From assembly GCA_019911805.1 (NCBI GenBank), contig JAIOJV010000016.1, positions 1 to 64,000 of the forward strand: DNA of 64,000 nt, given 5' to 3'. The translations under genes were made by a program, and so were the position numbers. Shown piece after piece: positions 46,565-57,184 of this stretch. Position 1 is the first letter of the stretch, and the number at the start of each line of letters is the position of its first letter. Source of the DNA: Gammaproteobacteria bacterium. Lineage in GTDB: Bacteria; Pseudomonadota; Gammaproteobacteria; Thiohalobacterales; Thiohalobacteraceae. The notes beneath the pieces are model-generated. The model was given only the letters and a program-made list of their open reading frames with translations, was not told the origin of the DNA and did not search any database.

Positions 46565-47062
46565 TCAGCGACCGCGTGGGCTGCCCCGCCGCGGGCGATA
46601 GCTCAGCTTGCCCAGAAACCGGTTGAGGGGGTTGTCGCGGCCGAGAAAGGCCAGTGCCGGTGCCCGCCGGATCCCCATCTGGATGCGCAGATCACGCAGA
46701 CCAACATGGCCGGGCTCGACCCGCAGCCCGCGGCGTACCGCCTCGCGGGCCTGCCGGCGGTGGCCGAGCTTGAGCTCCGCCCGGGCCAGATTCTCGAATA
46801 CGTCGCCGCGCGCCCGCTCCTCGACAGCCGCCCGCCGGCACAGGTTCAGACCGCTGACATCATTGAGCTGCACCTGGGTGAGCCCCAGATAGGCCAGGTA
46901 GAGGTTGGCGTAGACATCCAGGTCTGAGGTCGCCTGGTTGGCCGTCTTGAAGCAAGCGAGTGCGGCGACCCAGTCGCCCTGCTTCACGTAGCGCCGCCCC
47001 TGCAGAAAATCGGGGTGCAGCTGGACCTCCTGGTGGATGGATGCCCATGGATCGTTCATCAT
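46565..47062 (-). CDS. TPR-like protein of unknown function
   Basis: A 165-residue protein I do not recognise as a named family. It contains helical-repeat features: YVKQGDWVAALACFKTANQ and VFENLARAELKLGHRRQAREAVRRGLRVEPGH look like two tetratricopeptide-type repeats. No signal peptide. AGGAGG precedes the tandem ATG ATG at 47062/47059, so the gene is real. It may be a scaffold or partner protein. It stands between pgi and rnpB. Confidence 0.7.
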   Translation of the reverse strand: MMNDPWASIHQEVQLHPDFLQGRRYVKQGDWVAALACFKTANQATSDLDVYANLYLAYLGLTQVQLNDVSGLNLCRRAAVEERARGDVFENLARAELKLGHRRQAREAVRRGLRVEPGHVGLRDLRIQMGIRRAPALAFLGRDNPLNRFLGKLSYRPRRGSPRGR

Positions 47063-47270
47063 CGCTCCCTCCTGTATTGTCTGGACTCGTCTTCCCTGAG
47101 CCGCCAGACCTGGTGGATCCCGCGGCAGCCCACTCACGCCCCATGAAAAATCATTGCAGCCACGGCAACACAGGACATTCCTGCCGCGGCTGCTCACCGC
47201 CGTCGGGGTAACGAAGGTACCTGCCGGAAGCCTGAGACCGTACCCATGCCTCTCGTGCTGAGCGTTGTTT

Positions 47271-48917
47271 TCAGAACGGTGCCAGGCTCTTGTAGTAATT
47301 GATCAGGCCGCGGGTGGAGCTGTCGTGCCCCTCGACCGGCCCCTCGGCCGCCAGCTCGGGCTGGATGGCGCGTGCCAACTGTTTGCCCAGCTCCACACCC
47401 CACTGATCGAACGAATTGATATCCCAGATGATTCCCTGGACGAAGATTTTGTGTTCGTAGAGCGCGATGAGGCTGCCCAGGGTGCGCGGGGTCAACTTGC
47501 GGTAGAGGATGGAATTACTCGGCCGGTTGCCGGGAAACACCTTGTGCGGCAACAGGCGCTCCAGCGCCTCGCCCGACAGCCCCGTCGCCGCCAGCTCGGT
47601 ACGCACCTCGGCCTCGGTCTTGCCGCGCATCAGCGCCTCGGTCTGGGCAAAAAAATTCGATAGCAGGATGCGCTGGTGTTCGCCGAGCGGATTGTGACTC
47701 TCGGCCGCGGCCAGGAAATCCGCCGGCACCAGGCGCGTGCCCTGATGCATCAGCTGGAAGAAGGCATGCTGGCCATTGGTGCCCGGCTCGCCCCAGATCA
47801 CCGGGCCGGTGGCATGATCGACCACCCTGCCCGCACGGCTCACGCGCTTGCCGTTGCTCTCCATGTCGCCCTGCTGAAAATAGGCGGGGAAGCGATGCAG
47901 ATACTGATCGTAGGGCAGGATGGCATGGCTGCCGGCAGCGAAGAAATTGCTGTACCAGACACCAAGCAGACCCAGGATCACCGGCAGGTTATGCTCCAGC
48001 GGTGCCGTGCGGAAATGCTCGTCCAGGGCGTGCGCGCCCTCAAGCAATTCCTCAAAGGCGTCCATGCCGATGTACAGCGCGATCGACAGGCCGATGGCCG
48101 ACCACAGGGAATAGCGCCCACCCACCCAATCCCAGAATTCAAACATGTTGGCGGTGTCGATGCCGAAGGCACGCACCGCTTCGGCGTTGGTCGACAGCGC
48201 GACGAAGTGCTTTGCAACCGTCTCCTCGTCACCAGCGTCGGCCAGCAGCCAGGCGCGTGCAGTCTGCGCGTTGGTCAGCGTCTCCTGCGTCGTGAAGGTC
48301 TTGGAGGCGACGATGAACAGGGTCGTGGCCGGATCGAGGGGCCTGAGCGTCTCGACGATGTGGCTGGCGTCGATATTGGACACGAAATGCACGCGCAGCC
48401 GCTCCGAACCGTAGGGCCTGAGCGCCTCGGTCACCATCAGCGGCCCGAGATCAGAGCCACCGATGCCGATGTTCACCACGTCGGTGATCGGCTTGCCACT
48501 GAAGCCTCGCCAGGTGCCGCTGCGCACCCGCTCGGTGAATTCACGCATCCGGGCGAGCACGGCGTTGACGGCCGGCATGACATCGCGACCGTCGACCAGG
48601 ACGGGCCGCTTGGAACGGTTGCGCAGCGCCGTGTGCAGCACCGCACGGTCTTCGGTGAAGTTGATTTTGTCGCCCGCGAACATCCGCTCGATCCAGACCG
48701 GCAGGTCGCGCTCGCGCGCCAGATCCAGCAGCAGTCCGAAGGTCTCGGTGGTGATGCGGTTCTTCGAATAGTCGAGCAGGATATCCTCGAAGCGCGCCGA
48801 GAAGCGCTCGAAGCGTCCTGGATCCTGCGCAAACCAGTCACGCATGTGCTGATCACGAATCGCATCGTAATGCCCGGTCAACGCCCGCCAGGCACTGCAT
48901 TGGGTCAGCTCGGACAT
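47271..48917 (-). CDS. pgi: Glucose-6-phosphate isomerase
   Basis: A 548-residue isomerase interconverting glucose-6-P and fructose-6-P. The family signatures [35 protein letters not shown] and the C-terminal [11 protein letters not shown] are present, with catalytic Glu in GDMESNGK and His in MHQGTR. Together with zwf and gnd it forms a sugar-phosphate group read on the minus strand. Confidence 0.97.
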   Translation of the reverse strand: MSELTQCSAWRALTGHYDAIRDQHMRDWFAQDPGRFERFSARFEDILLDYSKNRITTETFGLLLDLARERDLPVWIERMFAGDKINFTEDRAVLHTALRNRSKRPVLVDGRDVMPAVNAVLARMREFTERVRSGTWRGFSGKPITDVVNIGIGGSDLGPLMVTEALRPYGSERLRVHFVSNIDASHIVETLRPLDPATTLFIVASKTFTTQETLTNAQTARAWLLADAGDEETVAKHFVALSTNAEAVRAFGIDTANMFEFWDWVGGRYSLWSAIGLSIALYIGMDAFEELLEGAHALDEHFRTAPLEHNLPVILGLLGVWYSNFFAAGSHAILPYDQYLHRFPAYFQQGDMESNGKRVSRAGRVVDHATGPVIWGEPGTNGQHAFFQLMHQGTRLVPADFLAAAESHNPLGEHQRILLSNFFAQTEALMRGKTEAEVRTELAATGLSGEALERLLPHKVFPGNRPSNSILYRKLTPRTLGSLIALYEHKIFVQGIIWDINSFDQWGVELGKQLARAIQPELAAEGPVEGHDSSTRGLINYYKSLAPF

Positions 48918-48948
48918 GCCGTGTTCCTTGAAGTCGTTCCGAATGTCA

Positions 48949-49116
48949 TTTTAACCACGAAGGACACGAAGGAGACGAAGGAAAACCATAACGAATGAAA
49001 AAGCATGAGCAATGGTATAGGCCGGGTTCAGCGGTGCTGCGCGTCTGAACCCAGCCTACGTCCGTTACACTCTTTTCAGCGCTCATTATAACTTTCCTTC
49101 GTGTCCTTCGTGGTTG
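48949..49116. repeat. CACGAAGGA palindrome between zwf and pgi
   Basis: Left arm 48949-48983 (TTTTAACCACGAAGGA type) and right arm 49092-49116 (TTTCCTTCGTGTCC type) are in opposite orientation. The interior has a GGGTTCAG/CTGAACCC hairpin near 49024-49056. It lies directly 3' of zwf. Confidence 0.88.
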
Positions 49117-49133
49117 ATGCCTTCCACGTACAC

Positions 49134-50609
49134 TCACTCCTCCTCCAGCGTATTGCGCCAGCGCTGGTCGTCGCGGATGAACAAGCGGTTGGCCTCCTGG
49201 GGACCCCAGCTGCCGGCGGGATAGGTGTGGATATAGTCGCGCTCGGTGGACCAGACTTTGAGGATGGGGTCCATCACACGCCAGGCCCAGGAAACCTCGT
49301 CGTAGCGCAGAAACAGTGAACTGTCGCCGTCGATCACGTCCAGTAGCAGTGTCTCGTAGGCGTCGATGTCATACGGTGAACGACTGCAGGTGGCGGCGTC
49401 CAGCTGCTGGGTCACGGCCCGCATCTCCAGACCCGGCTCCTTCACCTGCAACTCCAGCCGCAGGCATTCGTTGGGCTGGATGTTCATCAACAGCCAGTTG
49501 GGGCGCATCTGCTCGATCTGGGTCTCACGGAACAGCTGCTGCGGCGGATGCTTGAAGCGGATGCCGATCAGCGAATTATCATGCGCCATGCGCTTGCCGG
49601 TGCGTAAAAAAAATGGCACGTTGCGCCAGCGCCAATTGTCGATGTGCAACTTCAGTACGGCATAGGTCTCGGTGCTGCTGCTGGGTGGTACATCCTTCTC
49701 TTCCAGATAGGACACGACCTTGTCCCGACCGACGGTGCCGCGCGCGTACTGGGCGCGGAAGGCGTGTGCGTGCACCGCACTCTGCGAGATCGGTCGGATG
49801 GAACGCAGCACCTTCACCTTCTCGTCACGCAGCGACTCGGCGTCGAGGGTGGCGGGCGGCTCCATGGCCACCAGCGTCAGCATCTGCAGCAGATGACTCT
49901 GCACCATGTCGCGCAACGCCCCCACACCGTCATAATAGCCGGCGCGCATCTCGATCCCCGCCGTTTCGGCATGGCTGATCTGCACATGGTCGATGTAGTT
50001 GCGGTTCCACAGTGGCTCGAGCATGAGGTTGGCAAAACGGAACACCAGGATGTTCTGGATGGTGCCCTTGCCGAGGTAATGGTCGATGCGAAACAGCTGG
50101 TCCTCGCGCCAGTGTCGGTGCAGGCGTGCGTTGAGAATCTCGGCGCTCTCGAGGTCGTAGCCGAACGGTTTCTCGATGACCACCCGGCGCCAGCCGTCGG
50201 CGTCGCCATTGAGTTCGACCTCGGCCAGATGATGGCTGACCACACCAAAATCGGTGGGTGCGACCGCCATGTAGAAGGCGATGTTGGCGGGATATTCGGG
50301 TGCGGCCAGGGTCTCGCGCAGTCGCGGATAGAGTTCGGCATCATCCAGGTCGCCGCGAAAGAAGAACAGCCGCTCCAGAAAACGCGCGAGTACCTTGTGG
50401 TCCAGCCCCATGCGCACGCGCTTCTCCAGCCAGCCCGCCACCACCTTGCGCCAGGCGTCGTCGTCCCAGTCACGGCGCCCGACGCCGAGCACCCGCATCT
50501 CCCCAGGCAGCCGTCCAGCCTGCTCCAGATGGTACAGCGCCGGCATGAGCTTCTTCTGTGAGAGGTTGCCGGTCGCGCCGAAGATCACGAACGTACAGGG
50601 ATCGGGCAT
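49134..50609 (-). CDS. zwf: Glucose-6-phosphate 1-dehydrogenase
   Basis: A 491-residue G6PD, the first oxidative pentose-phosphate step. The NADP-binding [19 protein letters not shown] is at the N terminus and the catalytic [13 protein letters not shown] motif near residue 175. Length is normal. It follows gnd by a nested repeat region. Confidence 0.97.
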   Translation of the reverse strand: MPDPCTFVIFGATGNLSQKKLMPALYHLEQAGRLPGEMRVLGVGRRDWDDDAWRKVVAGWLEKRVRMGLDHKVLARFLERLFFFRGDLDDAELYPRLRETLAAPEYPANIAFYMAVAPTDFGVVSHHLAEVELNGDADGWRRVVIEKPFGYDLESAEILNARLHRHWREDQLFRIDHYLGKGTIQNILVFRFANLMLEPLWNRNYIDHVQISHAETAGIEMRAGYYDGVGALRDMVQSHLLQMLTLVAMEPPATLDAESLRDEKVKVLRSIRPISQSAVHAHAFRAQYARGTVGRDKVVSYLEEKDVPPSSSTETYAVLKLHIDNWRWRNVPFFLRTGKRMAHDNSLIGIRFKHPPQQLFRETQIEQMRPNWLLMNIQPNECLRLELQVKEPGLEMRAVTQQLDAATCSRSPYDIDAYETLLLDVIDGDSSLFLRYDEVSWAWRVMDPILKVWSTERDYIHTYPAGSWGPQEANRLFIRDDQRWRNTLEEE

Positions 50610-50657
50610 GGCGTTGATCAGTCCTCAGTAGCGAACAGGGACGCGCGTCTGGAAAAG

Positions 50658-50884
50658 CACTTCAACCGCAAAGGACGCGAAGGCGCGCGAAGGAAATTCT
50701 GAAAAAAATCCAAAAACCGCATTTGCCACGGAAACACACGGAAATACACGGAAGGCGAGGGTGCGGCGGGTTATGAACTCCGTGTGCTTCCGTGTGCTTC
50801 CGTGTGTTTCCGTGGCTGAAATGAGTTTTTTGTTTGTCACTCGTTGATGATTTACCTTTGCGCGCCTTTGCGTCCTTTGTGGTA
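50658..50884. repeat. Nested palindromes between gnd and zwf
   Basis: The outer arms 50658-50695 and 50852-50884 are AAAGGACGCGAAGG-type. Inside them is a complete CACGGAAA-type palindrome with arms 50722-50751 and 50776-50815. One element appears to have landed inside another. Confidence 0.9.
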
Positions 50885-50899
50885 AAGATTCCTGGCCCC

Positions 50900-51808
50900 T
50901 CATTTCTTCGCCACCGCGTGTCCGCCGAAGGCGTTGCGCATCATGGCGAGCAGCTTGTTGGCGTAGCCTTCGCGGTCCTGGCTGGCGAAGCGCATGGCCA
51001 GGGCGAGGGTGATGACGGGCAGCGCCTGGCCCTGATCGATGGCCTCGATGGCGGTCCAGCGGCCCTCGCCGGAATCGGCCACCACCGGCTGGATGTCCTC
51101 GAGCCCCTGATCGGCCTGGAGCGCATCGGCGGTCAGGTCCAGCAGCCAGCTGCGCACCACCGAACCATGGCGCCACAATTCGGCGACCTGCGCGAGATCG
51201 AGCTGGAACTCCTGCTTGCCGCGCAACAGCGCGAAACCCTCGGCGAGGGCCTGCATCATGCCGTACTCCACGCCGTTGTGGACCATCTTGGTGAAGTGCC
51301 CGGCACCGACCGGGCCGACGTGCGCCCAGCCATGATCGTGCCCCGGCGCCAGCACCTGCAACGCCGGTTTGAGCCGGGCGATGGCGGCATCGCTGCCGCC
51401 GACCATGAGACAATAGCCGTTCTCCAGCCCCCAGACGCCACCCGAGGTGCCGGCGTCCACGAACTCGATGCCCTGCTCGGCCAGCCAGGCGCCGCGGCGC
51501 TGGCTGTCATGATAATTGGCGTTGCCCCCGTCGACGATCACGTCACCCGGCGCGAGCAGCTCGCGCAGTTCGTCCAGATGCGTCTCGGTGACGGCACCGG
51601 CCGGCAGCATCACCCAGACGACGCGCGGCGCAGTGAGCCGGGTCACCGCGTCGGCCAGCGACCCGGCCGGGATCAACCCCTCCGCAGCCGCCAGTTCATC
51701 GGCGACCGCGCGGGTACGATTGTAGCCCACCACCTCGATGCCACCGCGGCACAGACGGCGCGCCATATTGGCGCCCATGCGTCCCAGACCGATCATCGCC
51801 ATACGCAT
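50900..51808 (-). CDS. gnd: 6-phosphogluconate dehydrogenase, short (NAD-type) form
   Basis: A 302-residue decarboxylating dehydrogenase. It starts MRMAMIGLGRMGANMARRLCRGG with an N-terminal Rossmann motif and contains DAGTSGGVWGLENGYCLMVGG and the catalytic GPVGAGHFTKMVHNGVEYGMMQA. The length fits the short GntZ/YqeC class rather than the 470-residue NADP enzyme; NAD use is inferred from that class. GGGAG lies before the ATG at 51808. Confidence 0.93.
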   Translation of the reverse strand: MRMAMIGLGRMGANMARRLCRGGIEVVGYNRTRAVADELAAAEGLIPAGSLADAVTRLTAPRVVWVMLPAGAVTETHLDELRELLAPGDVIVDGGNANYHDSQRRGAWLAEQGIEFVDAGTSGGVWGLENGYCLMVGGSDAAIARLKPALQVLAPGHDHGWAHVGPVGAGHFTKMVHNGVEYGMMQALAEGFALLRGKQEFQLDLAQVAELWRHGSVVRSWLLDLTADALQADQGLEDIQPVVADSGEGRWTAIEAIDQGQALPVITLALAMRFASQDREGYANKLLAMMRNAFGGHAVAKK

Positions 51809-51843
51809 TGTGCGTCTCCCTGCTCGTCCTACGGATGTTGGCC

Positions 51844-51849
51844 AGTATA
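51844..51849 (-). promoter_or_regulatory. Possible -10 box for gnd
   Basis: TATACT on the minus strand, 36 bp before the gnd start codon, identical to the rnpB -10. No good -35 is visible. Confidence 0.35.
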
Positions 51850-51912
51850 GCCGCACCTGCGCGGTGCGCCTGCGACCGTGTGACTTGACGACGCGTGTCC
51901 GGCTCCCGCAGG

Positions 51913-51988
51913 CTAGGAGCCTGTCGGACTTGGGACTGATCTACTGCGCCGGGTAAGATAGCCGCCCCAAGTCCGATCAGACTCCTAG
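51913..51988. repeat. 76-bp palindrome upstream of glgA
   Basis: The left arm 51913-51934 (CTAGGAGCCTGTCGGACTTG type) and right arm 51966-51988 are an imperfect inverted repeat with CTAGGAG ends, around a 31-bp loop. It does not share the short-period arms of the other elements and resembles a small MITE or insertion-sequence end pair. Confidence 0.8.
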
Positions 51989-52023
51989 TGCGCTCACCTG
52001 CAAACCAGCCCACAGTGCCGCCC

Positions 52024-53475
52024 ATGAAAATCCTGTTCGCCAGCAGCGAGGCCCACCCGCTCATCAAGACCGGCGGACTCGCCGACGTCTCCGGCGCACT
52101 GCCCAAGGCCCTCGCCGGCCTCGGTCAGGACGTACGCCTGGTGCTGCCCGCCTACTGGGACCTGCTGGCGCGCACCGGCGAGGCCCGCGAGGTCGGCCGC
52201 GTCGATATCGTCGCGGGCATGGGACCGGTGCGGATCCTGCAGACCACCCTGCCCGACACCGATCTGTCCGTCTACCTGGTCGCGGCACCGCACTGCTTCG
52301 ACCGGCTCGGCAATCCCTACGTGGGACCGGACGGCCGCGACTGGCCGGACAACGCGCAGCGCTTCGCCAGTTTCGCGCGCGCCGTCGTGGAACTGGCCAT
52401 GGACCGCGCCGGCTTGGGCTGGCAGCCCGATCTGGTGCACTGCAACGACTGGCAGACCGGGCTGGTGCCGGCGTTGCTGGGGCTGGAGACCACGCGCCCG
52501 GCAACGGTCTTCACCGTCCACAATCTAGCCTATCAGGGTCTGTTCGACCGGACGACCTTCGAGACGCTGCGACTGCCTGCTGAGTGGTGGTCGCCGCAGG
52601 CCCTGGAGTTCCACGATCAGGTCTCGTTCATCAAGGGCGGCCTGGTGTACGCTGATCGCATCACCACCGTGAGCCCGACCTACGCCCGGGAGATCCGCAC
52701 GCCGGAACTCGGCAATGGCCTCGACGGCCTGCTGAACACGCGCGCCGACGCACTGTCCGGCATACTCAACGGCGCGGACTATAGCCAGTGGGACCCGGCC
52801 ACCGATCCGTTGCTGCGGCATCACTTCAGCGCCGCGCAGCCGCAAGGCAAGGCCGCCAACAAAACGGCCCTGCAAGAGGCCTTCGGATTGCCACAGGACG
52901 CGCATCTGCCGCTGCTCGTGCACGTCGGGCGACTGGTGGAACAGAAGGGCATCGATCTGTTGCTCGACATCCTGCCGGAGCTCATGACGCGGCCGCTGCA
53001 GGTGGCCCTGCTCGGCAGTGGCCAGAAGCAACTCGAGGACGCCCTGCGCACGGCCCAGGCGGCCTACCCCCGACGGTTCGGCCTGCGCCTCGGCTACGAC
53101 GAGCCGCTGGCGCACCTGCTCGAGGCCGGTGGCGATGCCTTCCTGATGCCGTCACGCTTCGAGCCCTGCGGGCTGAATCAGATCTACAGCCTGCGCTACG
53201 GCACCCTGCCCATCGTGCGCCGCACTGGCGGTCTGGCGGATACCGTGGTCGATACCGACGCCGCCAGCCTTCAACAGGGCACCGCCACCGGCTTCGTGTT
53301 CGACGCGGCCTCGCCGGAGGCGCTGCTGGCCGTGATCGACCGGGCGCTCACGCTGTACCAACAGCCCGACGCCTGGGCCCGCGTAATGCAGACCGCCATG
53401 CGCCAGGACTACAGCTGGACACGCAGCGCACAACGCTACGTCGATCTGTATCGCGCTCTGGCCACGGGCGACTGA
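52024..53475 (+). CDS. glgA: Glycogen synthase (ADP-glucose)
   Basis: A 483-residue GT5 glycosyltransferase making alpha-1,4-glucan from ADP-glucose. It starts MKILFASSEAHPLIKTGGLADVSGALP, with the ADP-glucose-binding KTGGL motif, and has the C-terminal SRFEPCGLNQIYSLRYGTLP motif. The ATG at 52024 is chosen by homology. No other glg genes are in the window. Confidence 0.96.
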   Translation: MKILFASSEAHPLIKTGGLADVSGALPKALAGLGQDVRLVLPAYWDLLARTGEAREVGRVDIVAGMGPVRILQTTLPDTDLSVYLVAAPHCFDRLGNPYVGPDGRDWPDNAQRFASFARAVVELAMDRAGLGWQPDLVHCNDWQTGLVPALLGLETTRPATVFTVHNLAYQGLFDRTTFETLRLPAEWWSPQALEFHDQVSFIKGGLVYADRITTVSPTYAREIRTPELGNGLDGLLNTRADALSGILNGADYSQWDPATDPLLRHHFSAAQPQGKAANKTALQEAFGLPQDAHLPLLVHVGRLVEQKGIDLLLDILPELMTRPLQVALLGSGQKQLEDALRTAQAAYPRRFGLRLGYDEPLAHLLEAGGDAFLMPSRFEPCGLNQIYSLRYGTLPIVRRTGGLADTVVDTDAASLQQGTATGFVFDAASPEALLAVIDRALTLYQQPDAWARVMQTAMRQDYSWTRSAQRYVDLYRALATGD

Positions 53476-53564
53476 GCCCGACGGGTGACCCAAGCCCTTG
53501 ATACATCATCGCCAGGTCCCGAATCCCGGAACACCGAGGGGGCACAATTCGGGCCCTGGTGGTT

Positions 53565-53570
53565 TATAAT
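53565..53570 (+). promoter_or_regulatory. Consensus -10 box for ppc
   Basis: TATAAT, a perfect -10 hexamer, 52 bp before the ppc start. The region 17 bp upstream has no convincing -35. Confidence 0.5.
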
Positions 53571-53621
53571 GCGGGGCTCTTTGCGCCGACGCTGCGCGCC
53601 GCCAACCTTCGCTGTGGACCC

Positions 53622-56468
53622 ATGATGCCCGAGACCTCCCCGCAGACCGTGATCGACCAGCCCCGCGACAAGGACCTGCGCACCCGCGTGCGTCTGTTCG
53701 GCGACCTGCTCGGCAACGTGCTGCGCGCCCAGGAGGGGGGCCAGGTGCTGGCGGCGGTGGAGACGCTGCGTAAGGGCTTCATCCGGCTGCGCGGTGCGGA
53801 CGACGCGCGCCTGCGCGCGCGCCTGATGCGGACCATCGACGGCCTCGACCCGCAGCTGCTCACCCATGTGGTGCGTGCCTTCCACCTCTACTTCGGGCTG
53901 GTCAACATCGCCGAGCAGGCCTTCGAACACCGCCAGCGCCTGCGTGAGCTGTCCAGCGGCGGTCCGTTGTGGCTGGGTTCCTTCGACCACACCCTGCGTG
54001 AGTTATGTGATCGCGGCATCACCCCCGAGCAGCTGCAGACGCTGTTGGACCAGATCCGCTACATCCCGGTATTCACCGCGCACCCGACCGAGTCCAAGCG
54101 CCGCACCATCATGGAGACGCTGCGGCGCATCTTCGTGATCAGCGAGCAGCTCGATACCACCAAGCTGAGCAAGGAACAGCGCGACGAGATCATCCAGGAT
54201 CTGCAGAACGAGATCCAGATCCTGTGGAAGACCGATGAGGTGCGTGTACACAAGCCGCGCGTGCGCGACGAGATCCGCAACGGGCTCTATTATTTTCGCG
54301 ACAGCCTGTTCGACGCCGTGCCGGCCATCTACCGCAACCTGGAACGGGCGGTGCGCCGTATCTACCTCAACGGCAGCCAGGTCGCCGAGCTGCCGGTCCA
54401 TGTGCCGAGCGTGCTGCGCTTCGGCTCCTGGATCGGAGGCGACCGCGACGGCAATCCCTTCGTGCTACCCGAGACCACCGAGCTGGCACTGCGCATGCAT
54501 ATGCGCGAGGCCATTTGCCACTATCTGCGGCGTGTCGATGCGCTGCGCCATAAACTGACGCATTCCGACCTGCTGTGCCAGCCCACAGCCGAGTTCCGCG
54601 CGGGGCTCGCGCGCGATGAGGAGCGTTTCATAGTAGCCTTCGGGGATCACCCGTCGCGCTACAGCCACGAGCCCTACCGCCGCAAGCTGTTCATCGTGCG
54701 CTACCGCCTGCGCCGTAATCTGGCTGCAATCAACGACCAGATCGACCGCGAGGGCAAGGCCGACCTCGGTCCGTATGAGCACCGTTATCTGAACGAGCAG
54801 GATCTGCTGCAGGATCTTTATCAGATCCGCGATTCACTGATCAGTCATGGCGATGCGCGCATTGCCGCAACGGACCTGACCGACCTCATCCGCCTGCTCG
54901 AGACCTTCGGCTTCTTCCTGATGCAGCTCGACATCCGCCAGGAATCGACACGCCACGCCGATGCCGTCACGGACGTACTGCGCCAGTTGCCCGAGGCACC
55001 CGATTACACCGCACTCGATGACGCCGACCGGTTGCGGGTACTGGCCGAACGTATAGCCGCCGGTGCACCGCCCGCACTCGACCACAGCCGGCTCGACGAA
55101 CCCACGCGCGAGACGCTGGCGGTGTTCGATGTCATGCACCGCATGCGCGGCGAGGTCAGCGCCGAGGCCTTCGGCAACTACGTCATCTCCATGACCCACA
55201 GGGCCAGCCACGTACTGGAGGTGATGTTCCTGGCCTGGCTTACGGGTCTCGCCGGACGCACTGCCGATGGCTGGTTCTGTCAGATCCGCATCAGTCCGTT
55301 GTTCGAGACCATCGAGGATCTGTCGCACGTCGAGGATGTCCTCACCGAACTGCTCGGCAACACCACCTACCGCGCCCTGCTGGAGGCCTCGGGCGATCAG
55401 CAGGAGGTGATGCTCGGCTATTCGGATTCCTGCAAGGATGGCGGCATCCTCGCCGCCGGCTGGAACCTCTACGAGGCGCAGAAGAAGATCCTGCGCATCA
55501 CCGGCGAGCACGGCGTGCGCTGCCGGCTGTTCCATGGCCGCGGCGGTACCATCGGCCGCGGCGGCGGCCCGACCCACGAGGCCATTCTGGCGCAGCCGCC
55601 CGGCACCGTGCACGGCGAGATCAAGTTCACCGAACAGGGCGAGGTGCTGTCGTACAAGTACGGCAACCTGGAAACCGCCATCAACGAACTCACCATGGGC
55701 GTGACCGGCCTGCTCAAGGCCAGTCGCTCACTGGTCCAGCCGGTCGAGCCCGATCGCCGGGAACATCTCGCTATCATGGACGAACTGGCGCAGATCGGTG
55801 AAAAGGTCTACCGCGACCTGACCGACCACACCGAGGGCTTTCTCGACTATTTCTACGAGGTCTGCCCGGTGAGCGAGATCGGCCTGCTCAATATCGGCTC
55901 GCGGCCGAGTCACCGCAAGCAGGGCAGCCGCGCCAAGGCCTCCATCCGCGCCATCCCCTGGGTATTCGGCTGGGCGCAGTCACGCCACACCCTGCCGGCC
56001 TGGTACGGCATCGGTACGGCCCTCGATACCTGGCGCCAGCACGATCCCGAGCGGCTCATCACACTGCAGACCATGTATCGGGAATGGCCGTTCTTCCGCG
56101 CGTTACTCTCGAACACGCAGATGTCGCTGTTCAAGGCACGCATGGATATCGCGCGCGAATATACGGCGCTCGCCATGGACAAGGATCGCGCCGCGAACAT
56201 CTTCGAGGGGATTCACGCGGAATTCCACCGCACGCGCACGCACGTGCTCGCCGTCGCCAACCAGAAGGTGCTCATTCAGGAGAACCCGCCGCTGTATCTG
56301 TCGCTCAGCCGGCGCGACCCCTATCTGGACCCACTCAACCACATCCAGCTGACGCTGCTCAAGCGCTACCGCAACGAGCGGCTGCCGGAGGCCGACCGCG
56401 AACACTGGCGCGATGCGCTGCTGCGTTCGATCAATGCCATCGCCGGCGGCATGCGCAACACGGGCTGA
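53622..56468 (+). CDS. ppc: Phosphoenolpyruvate carboxylase
   Basis: A 948-residue anaplerotic enzyme making oxaloacetate from PEP and bicarbonate. Signatures are [13 protein letters not shown] (catalytic His), [19 protein letters not shown] and [18 protein letters not shown]. The start at 53622 or 53625 (MMPETS) is by homology. It is followed 9 bp later by a carbonic anhydrase, which could supply its bicarbonate. Confidence 0.97.
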   Translation: MMPETSPQTVIDQPRDKDLRTRVRLFGDLLGNVLRAQEGGQVLAAVETLRKGFIRLRGADDARLRARLMRTIDGLDPQLLTHVVRAFHLYFGLVNIAEQAFEHRQRLRELSSGGPLWLGSFDHTLRELCDRGITPEQLQTLLDQIRYIPVFTAHPTESKRRTIMETLRRIFVISEQLDTTKLSKEQRDEIIQDLQNEIQILWKTDEVRVHKPRVRDEIRNGLYYFRDSLFDAVPAIYRNLERAVRRIYLNGSQVAELPVHVPSVLRFGSWIGGDRDGNPFVLPETTELALRMHMREAICHYLRRVDALRHKLTHSDLLCQPTAEFRAGLARDEERFIVAFGDHPSRYSHEPYRRKLFIVRYRLRRNLAAINDQIDREGKADLGPYEHRYLNEQDLLQDLYQIRDSLISHGDARIAATDLTDLIRLLETFGFFLMQLDIRQESTRHADAVTDVLRQLPEAPDYTALDDADRLRVLAERIAAGAPPALDHSRLDEPTRETLAVFDVMHRMRGEVSAEAFGNYVISMTHRASHVLEVMFLAWLTGLAGRTADGWFCQIRISPLFETIEDLSHVEDVLTELLGNTTYRALLEASGDQQEVMLGYSDSCKDGGILAAGWNLYEAQKKILRITGEHGVRCRLFHGRGGTIGRGGGPTHEAILAQPPGTVHGEIKFTEQGEVLSYKYGNLETAINELTMGVTGLLKASRSLVQPVEPDRREHLAIMDELAQIGEKVYRDLTDHTEGFLDYFYEVCPVSEIGLLNIGSRPSHRKQGSRAKASIRAIPWVFGWAQSRHTLPAWYGIGTALDTWRQHDPERLITLQTMYREWPFFRALLSNTQMSLFKARMDIAREYTALAMDKDRAANIFEGIHAEFHRTRTHVLAVANQKVLIQENPPLYLSLSRRDPYLDPLNHIQLTLLKRYRNERLPEADREHWRDALLRSINAIAGGMRNTG

Positions 56469-56477
56469 CATGATTCC

Positions 56478-57116
56478 ATGAAAACGACACTCGACGCCAT
56501 CGCCGCCTTCCGCCGCCTGCGCGACGGCAACCAGCGTTTCGCCGCGGGACTGCGCAGTATCGATACGATGGCCACCCACACCAAGCGCGCCGAACTGACC
56601 TCGGGTCAGACACCGTTTGCCATCATCCTGGGCTGCTCGGACTCGCGCGTACCTGCCGAGATCATCTTCGATCAGGGACTGGGTGATCTGTTCGTCATTC
56701 GCGTGGCCGGTAATGTCGTGGCACCGTCGCAGATCGGCAGTGTGGAATTTGCCGCCGCCGAGTTCGATATCCGTCTGGTGGTGGTGCTGGGCCATTCACA
56801 GTGTGGCGCGGTCAGTGCCAGCATCAGTGCATTGCGGCATCCCGACGAGGAACATTCACTGAATATCCGCTCCATCGTCGACCGCATCCGCCCCGCCATC
56901 GCGGGGCTGATGTCGACGGAACTGCGCGACCAGCCGGCGGCGCTGCTGCAGCAGGCCGTCCGGGCCAATGTGCGCGCGTCGGTGAACCAGATGCGGCATG
57001 GCTCGGTGATGCTCGAGGATCTGACCAACCATGGCGGGCTGCTCATCGTGGGCGCAGAATACTCACTCGAAACCGGCGTCGTGGACTTCTTCGACGGCAT
57101 GCCCGAAAGCGGCTGA
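56478..57116 (+). CDS. Beta-carbonic anhydrase
   Basis: A 212-residue zinc enzyme interconverting CO2 and bicarbonate. The zinc ligands and Asp-Arg dyad are in LGCSDSRVPAE and the GHSQCGAV segment. It starts 9 bp after ppc on the same strand, suggesting co-expression so that bicarbonate is provided to PEP carboxylase. Confidence 0.95.
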   Translation: MKTTLDAIAAFRRLRDGNQRFAAGLRSIDTMATHTKRAELTSGQTPFAIILGCSDSRVPAEIIFDQGLGDLFVIRVAGNVVAPSQIGSVEFAAAEFDIRLVVVLGHSQCGAVSASISALRHPDEEHSLNIRSIVDRIRPAIAGLMSTELRDQPAALLQQAVRANVRASVNQMRHGSVMLEDLTNHGGLLIVGAEYSLETGVVDFFDGMPESG

Positions 57117-57184
57117 GACCCCGGTGGGAGCGCGGTCGTCTCCGCGCCGCCCGGAACTGTCCAGAATCGCCCTGAGGAGGGACC

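Noticed and set aside
47200-47260. Resemblance to the 3' half of a c-di-GMP (GEMM-I) riboswitch on the minus strand, upstream of the TPR-like gene
   Set aside because: A GGCAGGTA...GTTACC segment is similar, but the diagnostic 5' core (GGCAAACC, GAAA loop, GGGACGCAAAGCC) is missing.
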